Shown: one piece after another, positions 17,532 to 25,563 of the stretch | How positions within the stretch are numbered: position 1 is the stretch's first letter | Layout of the letters: the number at the start of each line of letters is the position of its first letter | Origin: Mycolicibacterium parafortuitum | GTDB lineage: Bacteria > Actinomycetota > Actinomycetes > Mycobacteriales > Mycobacteriaceae | DNA: 64,000 nt | Assembly: GCF_002086815.1 (NCBI RefSeq) | Contig: NZ_MVID01000011.1 | Location: 1 to 64,000 of the forward strand | Reading direction: 5' to 3' | Program-made: the position numbers and the translations under genes | Notes under the pieces: generated by a model | The model's database searches: none | Told to the model about the DNA's origin: nothing | The model's input: only the letters and a program-made list of their open reading frames with translations

Positions 17532-17587
17532 GAGCAGACGCGAAATCGCACGTTCTCGTCCCGAGGCGTGCGATTTTGTGTCTGCTC
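17532..17587. terminator. Long hairpin after the SnoaL-like gene
   Basis: Arms 17532-17551 (GAGCAGACGCGAAATCGCAC) and 17568-17587 are inverted copies at 18 of 20 bases with a 16-base loop. It follows the stop at 17515 and precedes the oxygenase promoter region. The arm is nearly the same as the hairpin at 16801. Confidence 0.65.
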
Positions 17588-17607
17588 GCGCGGAGCCGGC
17601 GCACCCA

Positions 17608-17627
17608 ATATCAACTACTTGTGATTG
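17608..17627. promoter_or_regulatory. ATATCAACTACTTG element upstream of Rieske cassette 1
   Basis: ATATCAACTACTTGTGATTG is identical to 12327-12346 and contains CAACTACTTG, related to the CAAGTACTTG palindromes at 21141-21172. A -10-like TATACC lies at 17640-17645. The position, 140 bases before the oxygenase start, fits an operator for the MarR protein encoded at 20651 or for a KstR2-like repressor, whose published palindrome (AnCAAGnnCTTGnT) it partly matches. Confidence 0.5.
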
Positions 17628-17766
17628 CCGGGCCGAGCGTATACCGTCGGCCTTGTCGTCTCGGCGTGAATCCGAAAAGGCAGCTGCGCCTGATTGTTTG
17701 CCGCGAGACTGCCTGGACGGTGCGTGCAAGGCGACACAGCAGCGTTGGCAGCCCCCAGGAGACGAC

Positions 17767-19044
17767 ATGCCCCGATTTCCGAAGCCGGCAGAAGGCAGCT
17801 GGACCGAGCATTACCCGCAGTTGGGGACCGGCCCGGTGTCCTACCGGGACTCGGTGGACCCGCAGTTCTACGAGATCGAGCGCAAGGCCATCTTCAAACG
17901 CGCGTGGCTGAACGTCGGGCGGGTCGAGCAGCTGCCGCGTAAGGGCAGCTATTTCACCAAAGAACTGAAGGTGGCCAACACCTCGATCATCGTGGCGCGC
18001 ACGACCTCCGGCGAGGTCAAGGCCTACCACAACATCTGCAGGCACCGCGGCAACAAACTCGTCTGGAATGACATGCCGCTGGAGGAGACCAGTGGGGTGT
18101 GCCGCCAGTTCACGTGCAAGTACCACGCCTGGCGCTACGACCTCGACGGCAACCTGACCTTCGTGCAGCAGGAGGGCGAGTTCTTCGACCTCGACAAGAG
18201 CCGCTACCGACTCGTGGGCGTGGCGTGCGAGGTGTGGGAAGGATTCATCTTCGTCAACTTCGCCAAAGAACCCGAACAGTCGCTGCGGGAGTTCCTCGGC
18301 CCGATGATCACCGACCTCGAGGGCTATCCGTTCGACAAGATGACATCGCGGTTCCACTACCGTTCCGAGGTCAAGGCCAACTGGAAGCTCTACATGGACG
18401 CGTTCCAGGAGTTCTACCACGCACCTGTGCTGCACGCGAACCAGTCGCCGACGGCGTACTCGAAGGCCGCGGCCGAAGCCGGATTCGAGGCGCCGCACTA
18501 CCGCATCGAAGGGCCGCACCGGCTGGTGAGCACGTCCGGGGTGCGCGCCTGGGAGATGGCCGACGAGATGCGCAAGCCGATCGAGGACATCTGCCAGAGC
18601 GGGCTTTTCGGCCCATGGGACAAACCGGATCTGGGTGAGATGCCGGCCGGGCTCAATCCGGCCAAATGCGATCCGTGGGGCCTGGATTCGTTCCAGCTGT
18701 TCCCGAACTTCGTGATGCTGTTCTGGGGGCAGGGCTGGTACCTGACCTACCACTACTGGCCTACGTCCTACAACACCCACATCTTCGAGGGCACGCTGTA
18801 CTTCCCGCAGCCGCGCACCCCACGCGAGCGCATCGCGCAGGAACTCGCGGCGGTGTCGTTCAAGGAGTACGGCCTGCAGGATGCGAACACGCTGGAGGCC
18901 ACGCAGACGATGATCGAGTCCGAGGTGCTCGACGACTTCGTGCTCTGCGATCAGGAGGTGCTGATCCGGCACCTGCACACCGAGACCGCGGCGTGGGTGG
19001 CCGATTACCGGAGCAAGACCGCGCCGGCCGGGCAGGGGGTGTGA
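17767..19044 (+). CDS. Rieske non-heme iron oxygenase, alpha subunit (cassette 1)
   Basis: A 425-residue ring-hydroxylating oxygenase. The Rieske [2Fe-2S] ligands are Cys-Arg-His (CRHRG) and CKYH; the mononuclear-iron segment is NWKLYMDAFQEFYH then VLH, with the bridging Asp and two His visible. It would insert oxygen into an aromatic or alicyclic substrate using electrons from the FAD/2Fe-2S reductase at 21187. ATG 17767 has AGGAG upstream. It overlaps a small gene by GTGA, and a paralogous cassette lies at 23082. No classical beta subunit is adjacent. Confidence 0.93.
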   Translation: MPRFPKPAEGSWTEHYPQLGTGPVSYRDSVDPQFYEIERKAIFKRAWLNVGRVEQLPRKGSYFTKELKVANTSIIVARTTSGEVKAYHNICRHRGNKLVWNDMPLEETSGVCRQFTCKYHAWRYDLDGNLTFVQQEGEFFDLDKSRYRLVGVACEVWEGFIFVNFAKEPEQSLREFLGPMITDLEGYPFDKMTSRFHYRSEVKANWKLYMDAFQEFYHAPVLHANQSPTAYSKAAAEAGFEAPHYRIEGPHRLVSTSGVRAWEMADEMRKPIEDICQSGLFGPWDKPDLGEMPAGLNPAKCDPWGLDSFQLFPNFVMLFWGQGWYLTYHYWPTSYNTHIFEGTLYFPQPRTPRERIAQELAAVSFKEYGLQDANTLEATQTMIESEVLDDFVLCDQEVLIRHLHTETAAWVADYRSKTAPAGQGV

Positions 19045-19385
19045 GCGTGGACGTCTCGACAGCCAAGCTGCCCACCGAGTTCGCCGATCTGGAGCGCTTC
19101 GCCGACTGGTGCCTGGCGACCGAGCCGGACCGCTATGCCAAGCGGCTGGCCAGTTCGATGCCCGAGATGCAGGCCTTCTACGACGCGATCACCCCGAGGG
19201 CCGAGGAGGCGATCGCCTACTGCGACAAGTTCGCGCTCGACGACCTGCCCGAGGATGTGCTCAACCTGATGCACCTGCTGTACTCGATGATCCAGGTGTC
19301 GTTCCCGGTCGAGTGCTGGAAGCAGCCGAAGGTGCCCGATTCCGGTGCCACCGCGCTGGACTGCGACGGCGAACCCGTGCCGTGA
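19041..19385 (+). CDS. Small helical protein paired with Rieske oxygenase (cassette 1)
   Basis: A 114-residue protein with no family I recognise. Features shared with its paralogue at 24367 are WCLATEP, MPE(M/I)xAFYDA, AIxYCDKF, LDDLP(E/D)DVLNL and an alternating hydrophobic helix around LLYSMI. It is too short and unlike the SnoaL-fold beta subunits of ring-hydroxylating oxygenases. GTG 19041 overlaps the oxygenase stop and the gene in turn overlaps the amidohydrolase by GTGA. The duplicated pairing implies a role as an oxygenase partner, chaperone or regulator. GTG 19047 is an alternative start. Confidence 0.75.
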   Translation: MSVDVSTAKLPTEFADLERFADWCLATEPDRYAKRLASSMPEMQAFYDAITPRAEEAIAYCDKFALDDLPEDVLNLMHLLYSMIQVSFPVECWKQPKVPDSGATALDCDGEPVP

Positions 19386-20641
19386 CGACGACCGTCATCC
19401 GTGCGGCGCGCTGGGTCGACGTCGCCGCGGGCGAGGTGCGCTCGCCGGCGACCGTGGTCGTCGTGGGCAACCGCATCGAATCTGTCGATCCCGCTGTGCC
19501 GCCGCAGGATCCCGACGAGGTCATCGACCTCGGCGACGCGACGTTGCTGCCCGGGCTGATGGACATGGAGCTCAACCTGCTGATCGGCGGGCCGGGCGGG
19601 CCGGAGGGGCTGCCTAGTCCGATGCACGGCGTGCAGGACGACCCCGTCTATCGCACATTGCGTGCGGCGGTGAACGCCCGCACCACCGTCGAGGCGGGCT
19701 TCACCACGGTGCGCAACCTCGGCCTGATGGTCAAGACCGGGGGATACCTCCTCGACGTCGCGCTGCAACGGGCCATCGACCAGGGCTGGCATGTGGGACC
19801 GCGCATCTATCCGGCCGGCCATGCGGTCACCCCGTACGGCGGGCACCTGGACCCGACGGTGTTCCAGCGGTTCGCGCCCGGGATCATGCCGCTGTCGGTG
19901 GCCGAGGGCATCGCCAACGGCGTCGACGACGTCCGGGCGTGCGTGCGCTACCAGATCCGGCACGGCGCGAAGCTGATCAAGGTGTCTGCCTCGGGCGGCG
20001 TGATGTCGCACAGCACCGCGCCGGGCGCGCAACAGTATTCGGATGACGAGTTCGCCGCGATCGCCGACGAGGCGCACCGCGCCGGAGTCCGGGTGGCCGC
20101 GCACGCGGTGGGTGACACGGCCATCCGCGCCTGCATCCGCGCCGGCATCGACTGCATCGAGCACGGATTCCTGGCCAGCGACGACACCATCCAGATGATG
20201 GTCGACCACGGCACCTTCCTGGTGTCGACCACCTACCTGACCGAGGCGATGGCAATCGACCGGATCGCGCCCGAGCTTCGCAAGAAGGCCGAGATGGTCT
20301 TCCCTCAGGCCCAGGCGATGTTGCCGAAGGCGATCGCCGCCGGGGTCCGGATCGCCTGCGGCACAGACGCTCCCGCAGTGCCGCACGGGCAGAACGCGAA
20401 AGAGCTGTGCGCGTTGGTGGCGCGCGGGATGACGCCGATGCAGGCGCTGCGGGCGGCCACGGTCACCAGTGCCGAACTGATCGAGGCCGACGACGAACTC
20501 GGCCGGCTGGCGCCCGGCTACCTCGCCGACATCGTCGCCGTCGGCGGCGACCCGGCGCGGGACATCGCCGCGACGCTCGACGTGCGGTTCGTGATGAAGG
20601 ACGGTGCGGTGGTCAAGCGCGACACCGGCGGCCAGGACTAG
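19382..20641 (+). CDS. Amidohydrolase-superfamily protein with altered HxH site
   Basis: A 419-residue protein of the imidazolonepropionase/prolidase-like branch. Later metal-site elements are present: IKVSASGG (bridging Lys), VAAHAVG, IEHGF and CGTDAP (catalytic Asp). The first ligand pair, normally Asp-x-His-x-His, reads DMELN, so both His are missing. It may bind one metal only, or act on an unusual substrate. It overlaps the small protein gene and probably hydrolyses a lactone, lactam or amide formed by cassette 1; this is inference. Confidence 0.8.
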   Translation: MTTTVIRAARWVDVAAGEVRSPATVVVVGNRIESVDPAVPPQDPDEVIDLGDATLLPGLMDMELNLLIGGPGGPEGLPSPMHGVQDDPVYRTLRAAVNARTTVEAGFTTVRNLGLMVKTGGYLLDVALQRAIDQGWHVGPRIYPAGHAVTPYGGHLDPTVFQRFAPGIMPLSVAEGIANGVDDVRACVRYQIRHGAKLIKVSASGGVMSHSTAPGAQQYSDDEFAAIADEAHRAGVRVAAHAVGDTAIRACIRAGIDCIEHGFLASDDTIQMMVDHGTFLVSTTYLTEAMAIDRIAPELRKKAEMVFPQAQAMLPKAIAAGVRIACGTDAPAVPHGQNAKELCALVARGMTPMQALRAATVTSAELIEADDELGRLAPGYLADIVAVGGDPARDIAATLDVRFVMKDGAVVKRDTGGQD

Positions 20642-20650
20642 CGTCAAGGC

Positions 20651-21127
20651 ATGGACGGGCACGACGCGGTCGGCATCGAACTGACCGACAACATCCTGTG
20701 GCTGCTCAAGCAGGCGTTCTACTTCTCGCTGACCAGCGTGAACGAGGCGGTCGCCGAGCACGGCGTCAGCACCGCGCAGATCGGTGTGCTGCGCCAGCTG
20801 TCCAACGAGCCGGGCCTGTCGGGGGCCGAACTCGCCCGTCGCCTGCTGATCAGCCCGCAGGGCGTGCAACTGGCCCTGACCGCCCTGGAGAAGCGGGGGC
20901 TGGTGGAACGCAAGCAGAATCCCGCGCACGGGCGCATCCTGCAGGCGTTCCTGACCGACCAGGGCCGCAAGGTCGCCGCGGCCGTCGTGCACGACGCGAT
21001 CGCCGCGCACGACAAGGTGTTCGGTGTGCTGACCAAAGCCGAGCAGCAGACGCTTCGCGAACTGCTCGGCCGGGTCGTCGAGCAGGGCACCGGGCATCGG
21101 CTCTACGCCGACCACGTCGACAACTGA
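20651..21127 (+). CDS. MarR-family transcriptional regulator
   Basis: A 158-residue winged-helix regulator. The DNA-binding part runs from about residue 38 (STAQIGVLRQLS, LSGAELARRLLISPQGVQLALTALEKRGLVER) with the wing at KQNPAHGRILQ. Flanking helices form the dimer domain. It is 10 bases downstream of the amidohydrolase, and the perfect CAAGTACTTG palindromes at 21141-21172 follow its stop, so it is the best local candidate to bind those and the related sites at 17608 and 12327. Confidence 0.9.
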   Translation: MDGHDAVGIELTDNILWLLKQAFYFSLTSVNEAVAEHGVSTAQIGVLRQLSNEPGLSGAELARRLLISPQGVQLALTALEKRGLVERKQNPAHGRILQAFLTDQGRKVAAAVVHDAIAAHDKVFGVLTKAEQQTLRELLGRVVEQGTGHRLYADHVDN

Positions 21128-21140
21128 TCACCGTCGGTAC

Positions 21141-21179
21141 ATCAAGTACTTGAGGTTAATGACAAGTACTTGATAAAGT
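21141..21179 (+). promoter_or_regulatory. Promoter with two CAAGTACTTG palindromes
   Basis: TCAAGTACTTGA (21142-21153) and CAAGTACTTG (21163-21172) are perfect palindromes with centres 20 bases apart, about two helical turns. A -35-like TTGAGG (21150-21155) and a -10-like TAAAGT (21174-21179) are 18 bases apart and lie among them. The reductase ATG follows 8 bases after the -10, allowing a leaderless transcript. A bound repressor would block this promoter. Confidence 0.65.
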
Positions 21180-21186
21180 GGCCGGG

Positions 21187-22218
21187 ATGGCCGAGGACCG
21201 CGTCGCCGAGGATTTCGCCCCGCTACGGATCGCACGGGTGGTGCGCGAGACCTCCGATGCCGTGTCCCTGGTGCTGGATGTGCCCGAACACTGCTCGCAC
21301 CGCTTCCGGTACCGGGCGGGCCAGTTCCTGACACTGCGGGTCAGCGTCGACGGACGCGACCTGCGCCGCTGCTATTCGATGTCGTCGGCGCCCGCCGACG
21401 CGGAGCTGCGGATCACGGTCAAACGAGATCCGGGCGGGGTCGTCTCCAACTGGATCAACGACACCGCGGCAGTGGGGCATCAGCTGCACGCCGCCCCACC
21501 CGACGGGAAGTTCGTTCTCGCCGAGGGTATTTCGGCCACGGCGCCGTTGATCGCATTCGCCGGGGGCAGCGGGATCACGCCGATCATGTCCCTGGTGCGC
21601 ACGGTGCTGACCGAATCGGACCGGCCCGTGAAGCTGTTCTACGCCAACCGCGGACGGGCCTCGGTGATCTTCTCCGATGTGCTCGCAGAACTCGCCGCCG
21701 CCCACGGGGACCGACTGGTGATCGAACATCACTACGACGAGGACGCGGGAGTGGTCACCGGTGCGGCCATCGAGTCCTTCGCCGGGGATGTCACCACCGG
21801 GGACTACTACATCTGCGGCCCGGCGCCGTTCATGGAGACCGTGGAGACGGCGCTGCTGAGCGCCGGAGTGAGCCCACCCCGGTTGCACCTGGAGCGGTTC
21901 ACCGTCGCCGAGATCGCGGCCGAGGACACCGCCGCATCGCAGGACACCGAACAGGTTGTCATCGACCTGAATCGCACCACCACGACCGCGTCCTACCGCA
22001 AAGGGGACACGCTGCTGCAGACCGCCCGCTCCGCCGGGCTGCGCGCACCGTACTCGTGCGAAACCGGCTCGTGCGGAACGTGTATGGCACGCATCGTCGA
22101 AGGCAGTGCCCGGATGGTCAACAACGACGCGCTCGACGACGACGAGGTGGCCGACGGGTGGGTGGTGACCTGTCAGGCGCTGCCGACCAGCCCGAAAGTG
22201 CATGTGGTCTATGAGTGA
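21187..22218 (+). CDS. FAD/[2Fe-2S] oxygenase reductase (KshB/PaaE type)
   Basis: A 343-residue electron-transfer flavoprotein of the ferredoxin-NADP reductase superfamily with a C-terminal plant-type ferredoxin domain. FAD motif RCYSMSS, NAD motif FAGGSGITPIMS and YICGPAPFM are clear; the iron-sulfur ligands are in CETGSCGTCMA plus a distal TCQ Cys. The layout matches 3-ketosteroid 9-alpha-hydroxylase reductase KshB. It is the only such reductase here and lies between the two Rieske cassettes, so it probably serves both. ATG 21187 is preferred over an upstream GTG at 21178. Confidence 0.92.
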   Translation: MAEDRVAEDFAPLRIARVVRETSDAVSLVLDVPEHCSHRFRYRAGQFLTLRVSVDGRDLRRCYSMSSAPADAELRITVKRDPGGVVSNWINDTAAVGHQLHAAPPDGKFVLAEGISATAPLIAFAGGSGITPIMSLVRTVLTESDRPVKLFYANRGRASVIFSDVLAELAAAHGDRLVIEHHYDEDAGVVTGAAIESFAGDVTTGDYYICGPAPFMETVETALLSAGVSPPRLHLERFTVAEIAAEDTAASQDTEQVVIDLNRTTTTASYRKGDTLLQTARSAGLRAPYSCETGSCGTCMARIVEGSARMVNNDALDDDEVADGWVVTCQALPTSPKVHVVYE

Positions 22219-22240
22219 CCGGAGAGAAGGTGTCGAGCGG

Positions 22241-22987
22241 ATGTCGCGGGTGGCGGTGGTGACCGGCGGGGCGTCGGGCATGGGGGAGTCGACCTGTCAC
22301 GAACTGGGTCGGCGCGGGCACAAGGTCGCGGTGCTCGACCTCAACGATGACGCGGCGCAACGGGTCGCCGAGGATCTGCGGAGCCGGGGTGTCACCGCGC
22401 TCGGCCTAGCCGCCGACGTGGCCGACCGCGCCGCGGTCGACGAGGCCTTCGCGAAGGTGCGGACCGAACTCGGGTCCGTCCACATCCTGGTGACCAGCGC
22501 CGGACTGGTCGACTTCGCACCATTCCTGGAGATCTCACCGCAGTTGTGGCAGCGCCTGATCGACGTGAACCTCAACGGCACCTTCCACTGCGCCCAGGCC
22601 GCGATCCCAGACATGCTCGAGGCACAGTGGGGGCGCATCGTGATGATCTCGTCGTCGAGTGCGCAGCGCGGATCCCCGGGCATGGCCCACTACGCGGCGT
22701 CCAAAGGGGCGCTGATCTCCTTCACGCGCTCGCTCGCGCGTGAGTACGGCGCCGCCGGTATCACCGTCAACAACATCCCTCCGTCGGGTATCGAGACCCC
22801 GATGCAGCTGCAGTCCCAGCAGGCCGGCTTCCTGCCGCCCAACGAGCAGATGGCCGCGAGCATCCCGGTCGGGCACCTCGGGACCGGCGACGACATCGCC
22901 GCGGCGGTCGGGTTCCTGTGCTCGGAGGAGGCCGGGTTCATCACCGGCCAGACCCTCGGAGTCAACGGCGGGTCGGTGATGGCGTGA
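22241..22987 (+). CDS. Short-chain dehydrogenase/reductase
   Basis: A 248-residue classical SDR with the nucleotide motif TGGASGMG, the Asn of the NxAG region (here TSAGLVD), catalytic SSSS and Y-x-x-x-K (HYAASKGA). It would oxidise or reduce an alcohol/ketone with NAD(P). Homologous in detail to the SDR at 51639 (ISSSS, DVNLNGxFHC, ITGQxLGVNGG). ATG 22241 is chosen for the canonical SDR start; ATG 22211 overlapping the reductase end is an alternative. Same direction as the reductase; a stem-loop follows. Confidence 0.9.
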   Translation: MSRVAVVTGGASGMGESTCHELGRRGHKVAVLDLNDDAAQRVAEDLRSRGVTALGLAADVADRAAVDEAFAKVRTELGSVHILVTSAGLVDFAPFLEISPQLWQRLIDVNLNGTFHCAQAAIPDMLEAQWGRIVMISSSSAQRGSPGMAHYAASKGALISFTRSLAREYGAAGITVNNIPPSGIETPMQLQSQQAGFLPPNEQMAASIPVGHLGTGDDIAAAVGFLCSEEAGFITGQTLGVNGGSVMA

Positions 22988-23010
22988 CCGGCGCGCAGAT
23001 CCCGCGCCGA

Positions 23011-23060
23011 GTCTGAACTCGTTGGCGAGTTCAGACCCGAAATCAGCGAACGAGTTCAGA
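23011..23060 (+). promoter_or_regulatory. Alternative hairpins before Rieske cassette 2
   Basis: GTCTGAACTCG (23011-23021) pairs perfectly with CGAGTTCAGAC (23026-23036) around a 4-base loop. A third copy, AACGAGTTCAGA (23049-23060), can also pair with the first arm and its flanking bases. The two pairings exclude each other and lie 11 bases before the GGAGG (23072-23076) of the oxygenase gene. Terminator or attenuator-type control is possible. Confidence 0.55.
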
Positions 23061-23081
23061 TTCGACGGCATGGAGGTTCCG

Positions 23082-24365
23082 ATGGGTAAGTGGCCGAAGC
23101 CCGCCGAGGGCAGCTGGACCGAGCACTATCCCGAGCTCGGCACGGGGCCGGTGTCGTTCCGGGACTCGATCTCACCGGAGTTCTACGAGCTCGAGCGCGA
23201 AGCGGTCTTCAAGCGGGCCTGGCTCAATGTGGGCCGTGTCGAGGAACTGCCCCGCGTCGGCAGCCACCTGACCAAGGACATCGCCGTCGCCAAGACGTCG
23301 GTGCTCGTGGTCAAGGGGCGTGACGGGCAGATCCGGGCGTTCCACAACCTGTGCCGGCACCGCGGAAACAAACTGGTGTGGAACGACTTTCCGAGCCAGG
23401 AGGTCAAGGGCACCTGCCGGCAGTTCACCTGCAAGTACCACGGGTGGCGGTACGGCCTCGACGGTGCGTTGACGTTCGTCCAGCAGCCGGGCGAGTTCTT
23501 CGGCCTCGACCACGCCGAGTACGGGTTGAAGGCCGTGCACTGCGATGTGTGGAACGGCTTCATCTTCATCAACTTCGACCCCGAGCCCCGCCAGACGCTG
23601 CGGGATTTCCTCGGCCCGATGATCACCGCGCTCGACGACTACCCGTTCGAATTGATGACGGAGCGTTACGAATTCGAGGCGCACAACAACAGCAACTGGA
23701 AGATCTTCGCCGACGCGTTCCAGGAGTACTACCACGTGCCGTCGCTGCACAGCCAGCAGGTTCCGACCGAGGTGCGTCAGCCCAACGCGACGTTCGAATG
23801 CGGGCACTTCCAGATCGACGGCCCGCACCGGCTGGTCTCGACCGCGGGCACCCGGCGGTGGCTGCTGGCGCCCGAGTACATGTACCCCGTCGAAAGGGCC
23901 ACGCGCAGTGGCCTCGTCGGGCCCTGGCGGACCCCGGAGACCCACCAGTCGGCAGGGCTCAACCCCGGGGGAATCGAACCCTGGGGCATCACCAACTTCC
24001 AGATCTTCCCGAACCTGGAGATCCTGATCTATCACGGCTGGTACCTGCTCTACCGCTACTGGCCGACGTCGTACAACACGCACAAATTCGAGGCCTACAA
24101 CGCCTTCCACCCGGCCCGCACCGTCCGCGAACGCGTCGAGCACGAGGTCGCCTCGGTCGTCCTCAAGGAGTTCGCGCTGCAGGACGCAGGCATGCTCGGC
24201 GGCACGCAGGCCGCGCTGGAGTACGGCCTCGACGAGCCGATCGTCGACGACTATCCGCTCAACGACCAGGAGATCCTGGTCCGGCACCTGCACCACGTCG
24301 CCGTCGAATGGGTGGAGAAGTACCGAGAAGAACGTGATGCCGGGCGCAGTCCGGTGGGGGTCTGA
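23082..24365 (+). CDS. Rieske non-heme iron oxygenase, alpha subunit (cassette 2)
   Basis: A 427-residue paralogue of the oxygenase at 17767, aligned from the N-terminus (PKPAEGSWTEHYPELGTGPV). Rieske ligands CRHRG and CKYHGW and the iron-site segment NWKIFADAFQEYYH...LH are intact. Divergence is greatest in the substrate region (HSQQVPTEVRQPNATFECG versus HANQSPTAYSKAAAEAGF), so a different substrate or product is likely. ATG 23082 follows GGAGG by 5 bases; ATG 23070 is an alternative. It is followed 1 base later by a small helical protein gene, as in cassette 1. Confidence 0.93.
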   Translation: MGKWPKPAEGSWTEHYPELGTGPVSFRDSISPEFYELEREAVFKRAWLNVGRVEELPRVGSHLTKDIAVAKTSVLVVKGRDGQIRAFHNLCRHRGNKLVWNDFPSQEVKGTCRQFTCKYHGWRYGLDGALTFVQQPGEFFGLDHAEYGLKAVHCDVWNGFIFINFDPEPRQTLRDFLGPMITALDDYPFELMTERYEFEAHNNSNWKIFADAFQEYYHVPSLHSQQVPTEVRQPNATFECGHFQIDGPHRLVSTAGTRRWLLAPEYMYPVERATRSGLVGPWRTPETHQSAGLNPGGIEPWGITNFQIFPNLEILIYHGWYLLYRYWPTSYNTHKFEAYNAFHPARTVRERVEHEVASVVLKEFALQDAGMLGGTQAALEYGLDEPIVDDYPLNDQEILVRHLHHVAVEWVEKYREERDAGRSPVGV

Positions 24366-24366
24366 G

Positions 24367-24702
24367 ATGGCCGGGAAGAAGCTGCCGAGCGCCTTCGCCG
24401 AGTTCGAGCCGTTCGCCGACAAGTGGTGCCTGGCAACCGAACCCGAGCGATGGGAGATGCGGTTGAGCACCCCGATGCCGGAGATCCATGCGTTCTACGA
24501 TGCTTTCACGCCGCGGTTCGAAGAGGCCATCGACTACTGCGACAAGTTCCCGCTCGACGACCTGCCCGACGATGTGCTCAACCTGCTGCACCTCGTCTAC
24601 TCGATGATCATGGTCTCGATGGCCGTCGAGGTCTTCGGTACCCAGAAACCCGCCGACTCGGCTGACGCCGTCATCGACCGCGTCAGCGCTCCGGTGCCCT
24701 GA
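24367..24702 (+). CDS. Small helical protein paired with Rieske oxygenase (cassette 2)
   Basis: A 111-residue paralogue of the protein at 19041, with shared WCLATEP, MPEIHAFYDA, AIDYCDKFPLDDLP, DVLNLLHLVYSMI. It contains two conserved Cys (WCL and YCDK) and a hydrophobic helix near residues 70-90. No known domain is evident. Its strict placement behind a Rieske alpha gene in both cassettes supports a direct role with the oxygenase. ATG 24367 comes one base after the oxygenase stop. Confidence 0.8.
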   Translation: MAGKKLPSAFAEFEPFADKWCLATEPERWEMRLSTPMPEIHAFYDAFTPRFEEAIDYCDKFPLDDLPDDVLNLLHLVYSMIMVSMAVEVFGTQKPADSADAVIDRVSAPVP

Positions 24703-24715
24703 CCCAAGGAATCCC

Positions 24716-25561
24716 ATGTCGCTGTTGACGATCAACAAACTCACCCCGTCGGTCGGGGCCGAAGTGCTCGGCGTCGATCCCGAGCGCCTCGTTGCCGACG
24801 ACACTCTCGGCACCGCGATCCTCGACGCGCTCGAAGACAACGGCGTCCTCGTCTTCCCGGGCCTGCACCTCGATCCGAAGACCCAGGTCGAGTTCAGTTC
24901 CCGGCTGGGCGCGGTGGATCACTCCTCGGACGGCCACCACCCGGTCCCGGGGATCTACCCGATCACCCTCGACAAGACCAAGAACGCGTCGGCGGCCTAC
25001 CTGCGGGCGACGTTCGACTGGCACATCGACGGCTGCACGCCGACCGGAAACGAGTGCCCGCAGAGGGCCACGGTGCTGTCGGCGGTGCAGGTCGCCGATC
25101 GCGGCGGGGAGACGGAGTTCGCGAATTCCTATGCCGCGTACGAGGCATTCAGCGACGACGAGAAGGAGCGGCTCTCGAAGCTGCGGGTGGTGCACTCGCT
25201 GGAGGCGTCACAGAGCCGGGTCAACCCGGATCCGTCCCCGGAGCAATTGGCGCGCTGGCGGTCGCGTCCCATCCACGAGCATCCGCTGGTGTGGACCCAC
25301 CGCAGCGGTCGCAGGTCGCTGGTGCTCGGAGCGTCGGCGCACTACGTCGTCGGCATGGACCGGGACGAGGGCCGGGCGCTGCTCGCCGACCTGCTCGATC
25401 GGGCCACCCAGCCCGAACTCGTCTACAGCCACCGCTGGTCGGTCGGTGACATGGTCATCTGGGACAACAACGGGGTGCTGCACCGGGCCGCTCCATACGA
25501 CCCGGATTCGCAGCGGGAGATGCTGCGCACCACTGTCCTCGGCGACGAGCCGATCCAGTAG
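24716..25561 (+). CDS. TauD/TfdA-family Fe(II)/2-oxoglutarate dioxygenase
   Basis: A 281-residue non-heme iron dioxygenase. The facial triad is visible as DWHIDG (His-x-Asp) and the distal His in NGVLHRAAPYD, with Arg in QREMLRTTV for 2-oxoglutarate. It would hydroxylate or cleave a substrate with O2 and 2-oxoglutarate. It lies 13 bases after the cassette 2 small gene and just before the AhpD/CMD-like gene in one operon, and so probably acts on an oxygenase product. Confidence 0.9.
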   Translation: MSLLTINKLTPSVGAEVLGVDPERLVADDTLGTAILDALEDNGVLVFPGLHLDPKTQVEFSSRLGAVDHSSDGHHPVPGIYPITLDKTKNASAAYLRATFDWHIDGCTPTGNECPQRATVLSAVQVADRGGETEFANSYAAYEAFSDDEKERLSKLRVVHSLEASQSRVNPDPSPEQLARWRSRPIHEHPLVWTHRSGRRSLVLGASAHYVVGMDRDEGRALLADLLDRATQPELVYSHRWSVGDMVIWDNNGVLHRAAPYDPDSQREMLRTTVLGDEPIQ

Positions 25562-25563
25562 CC

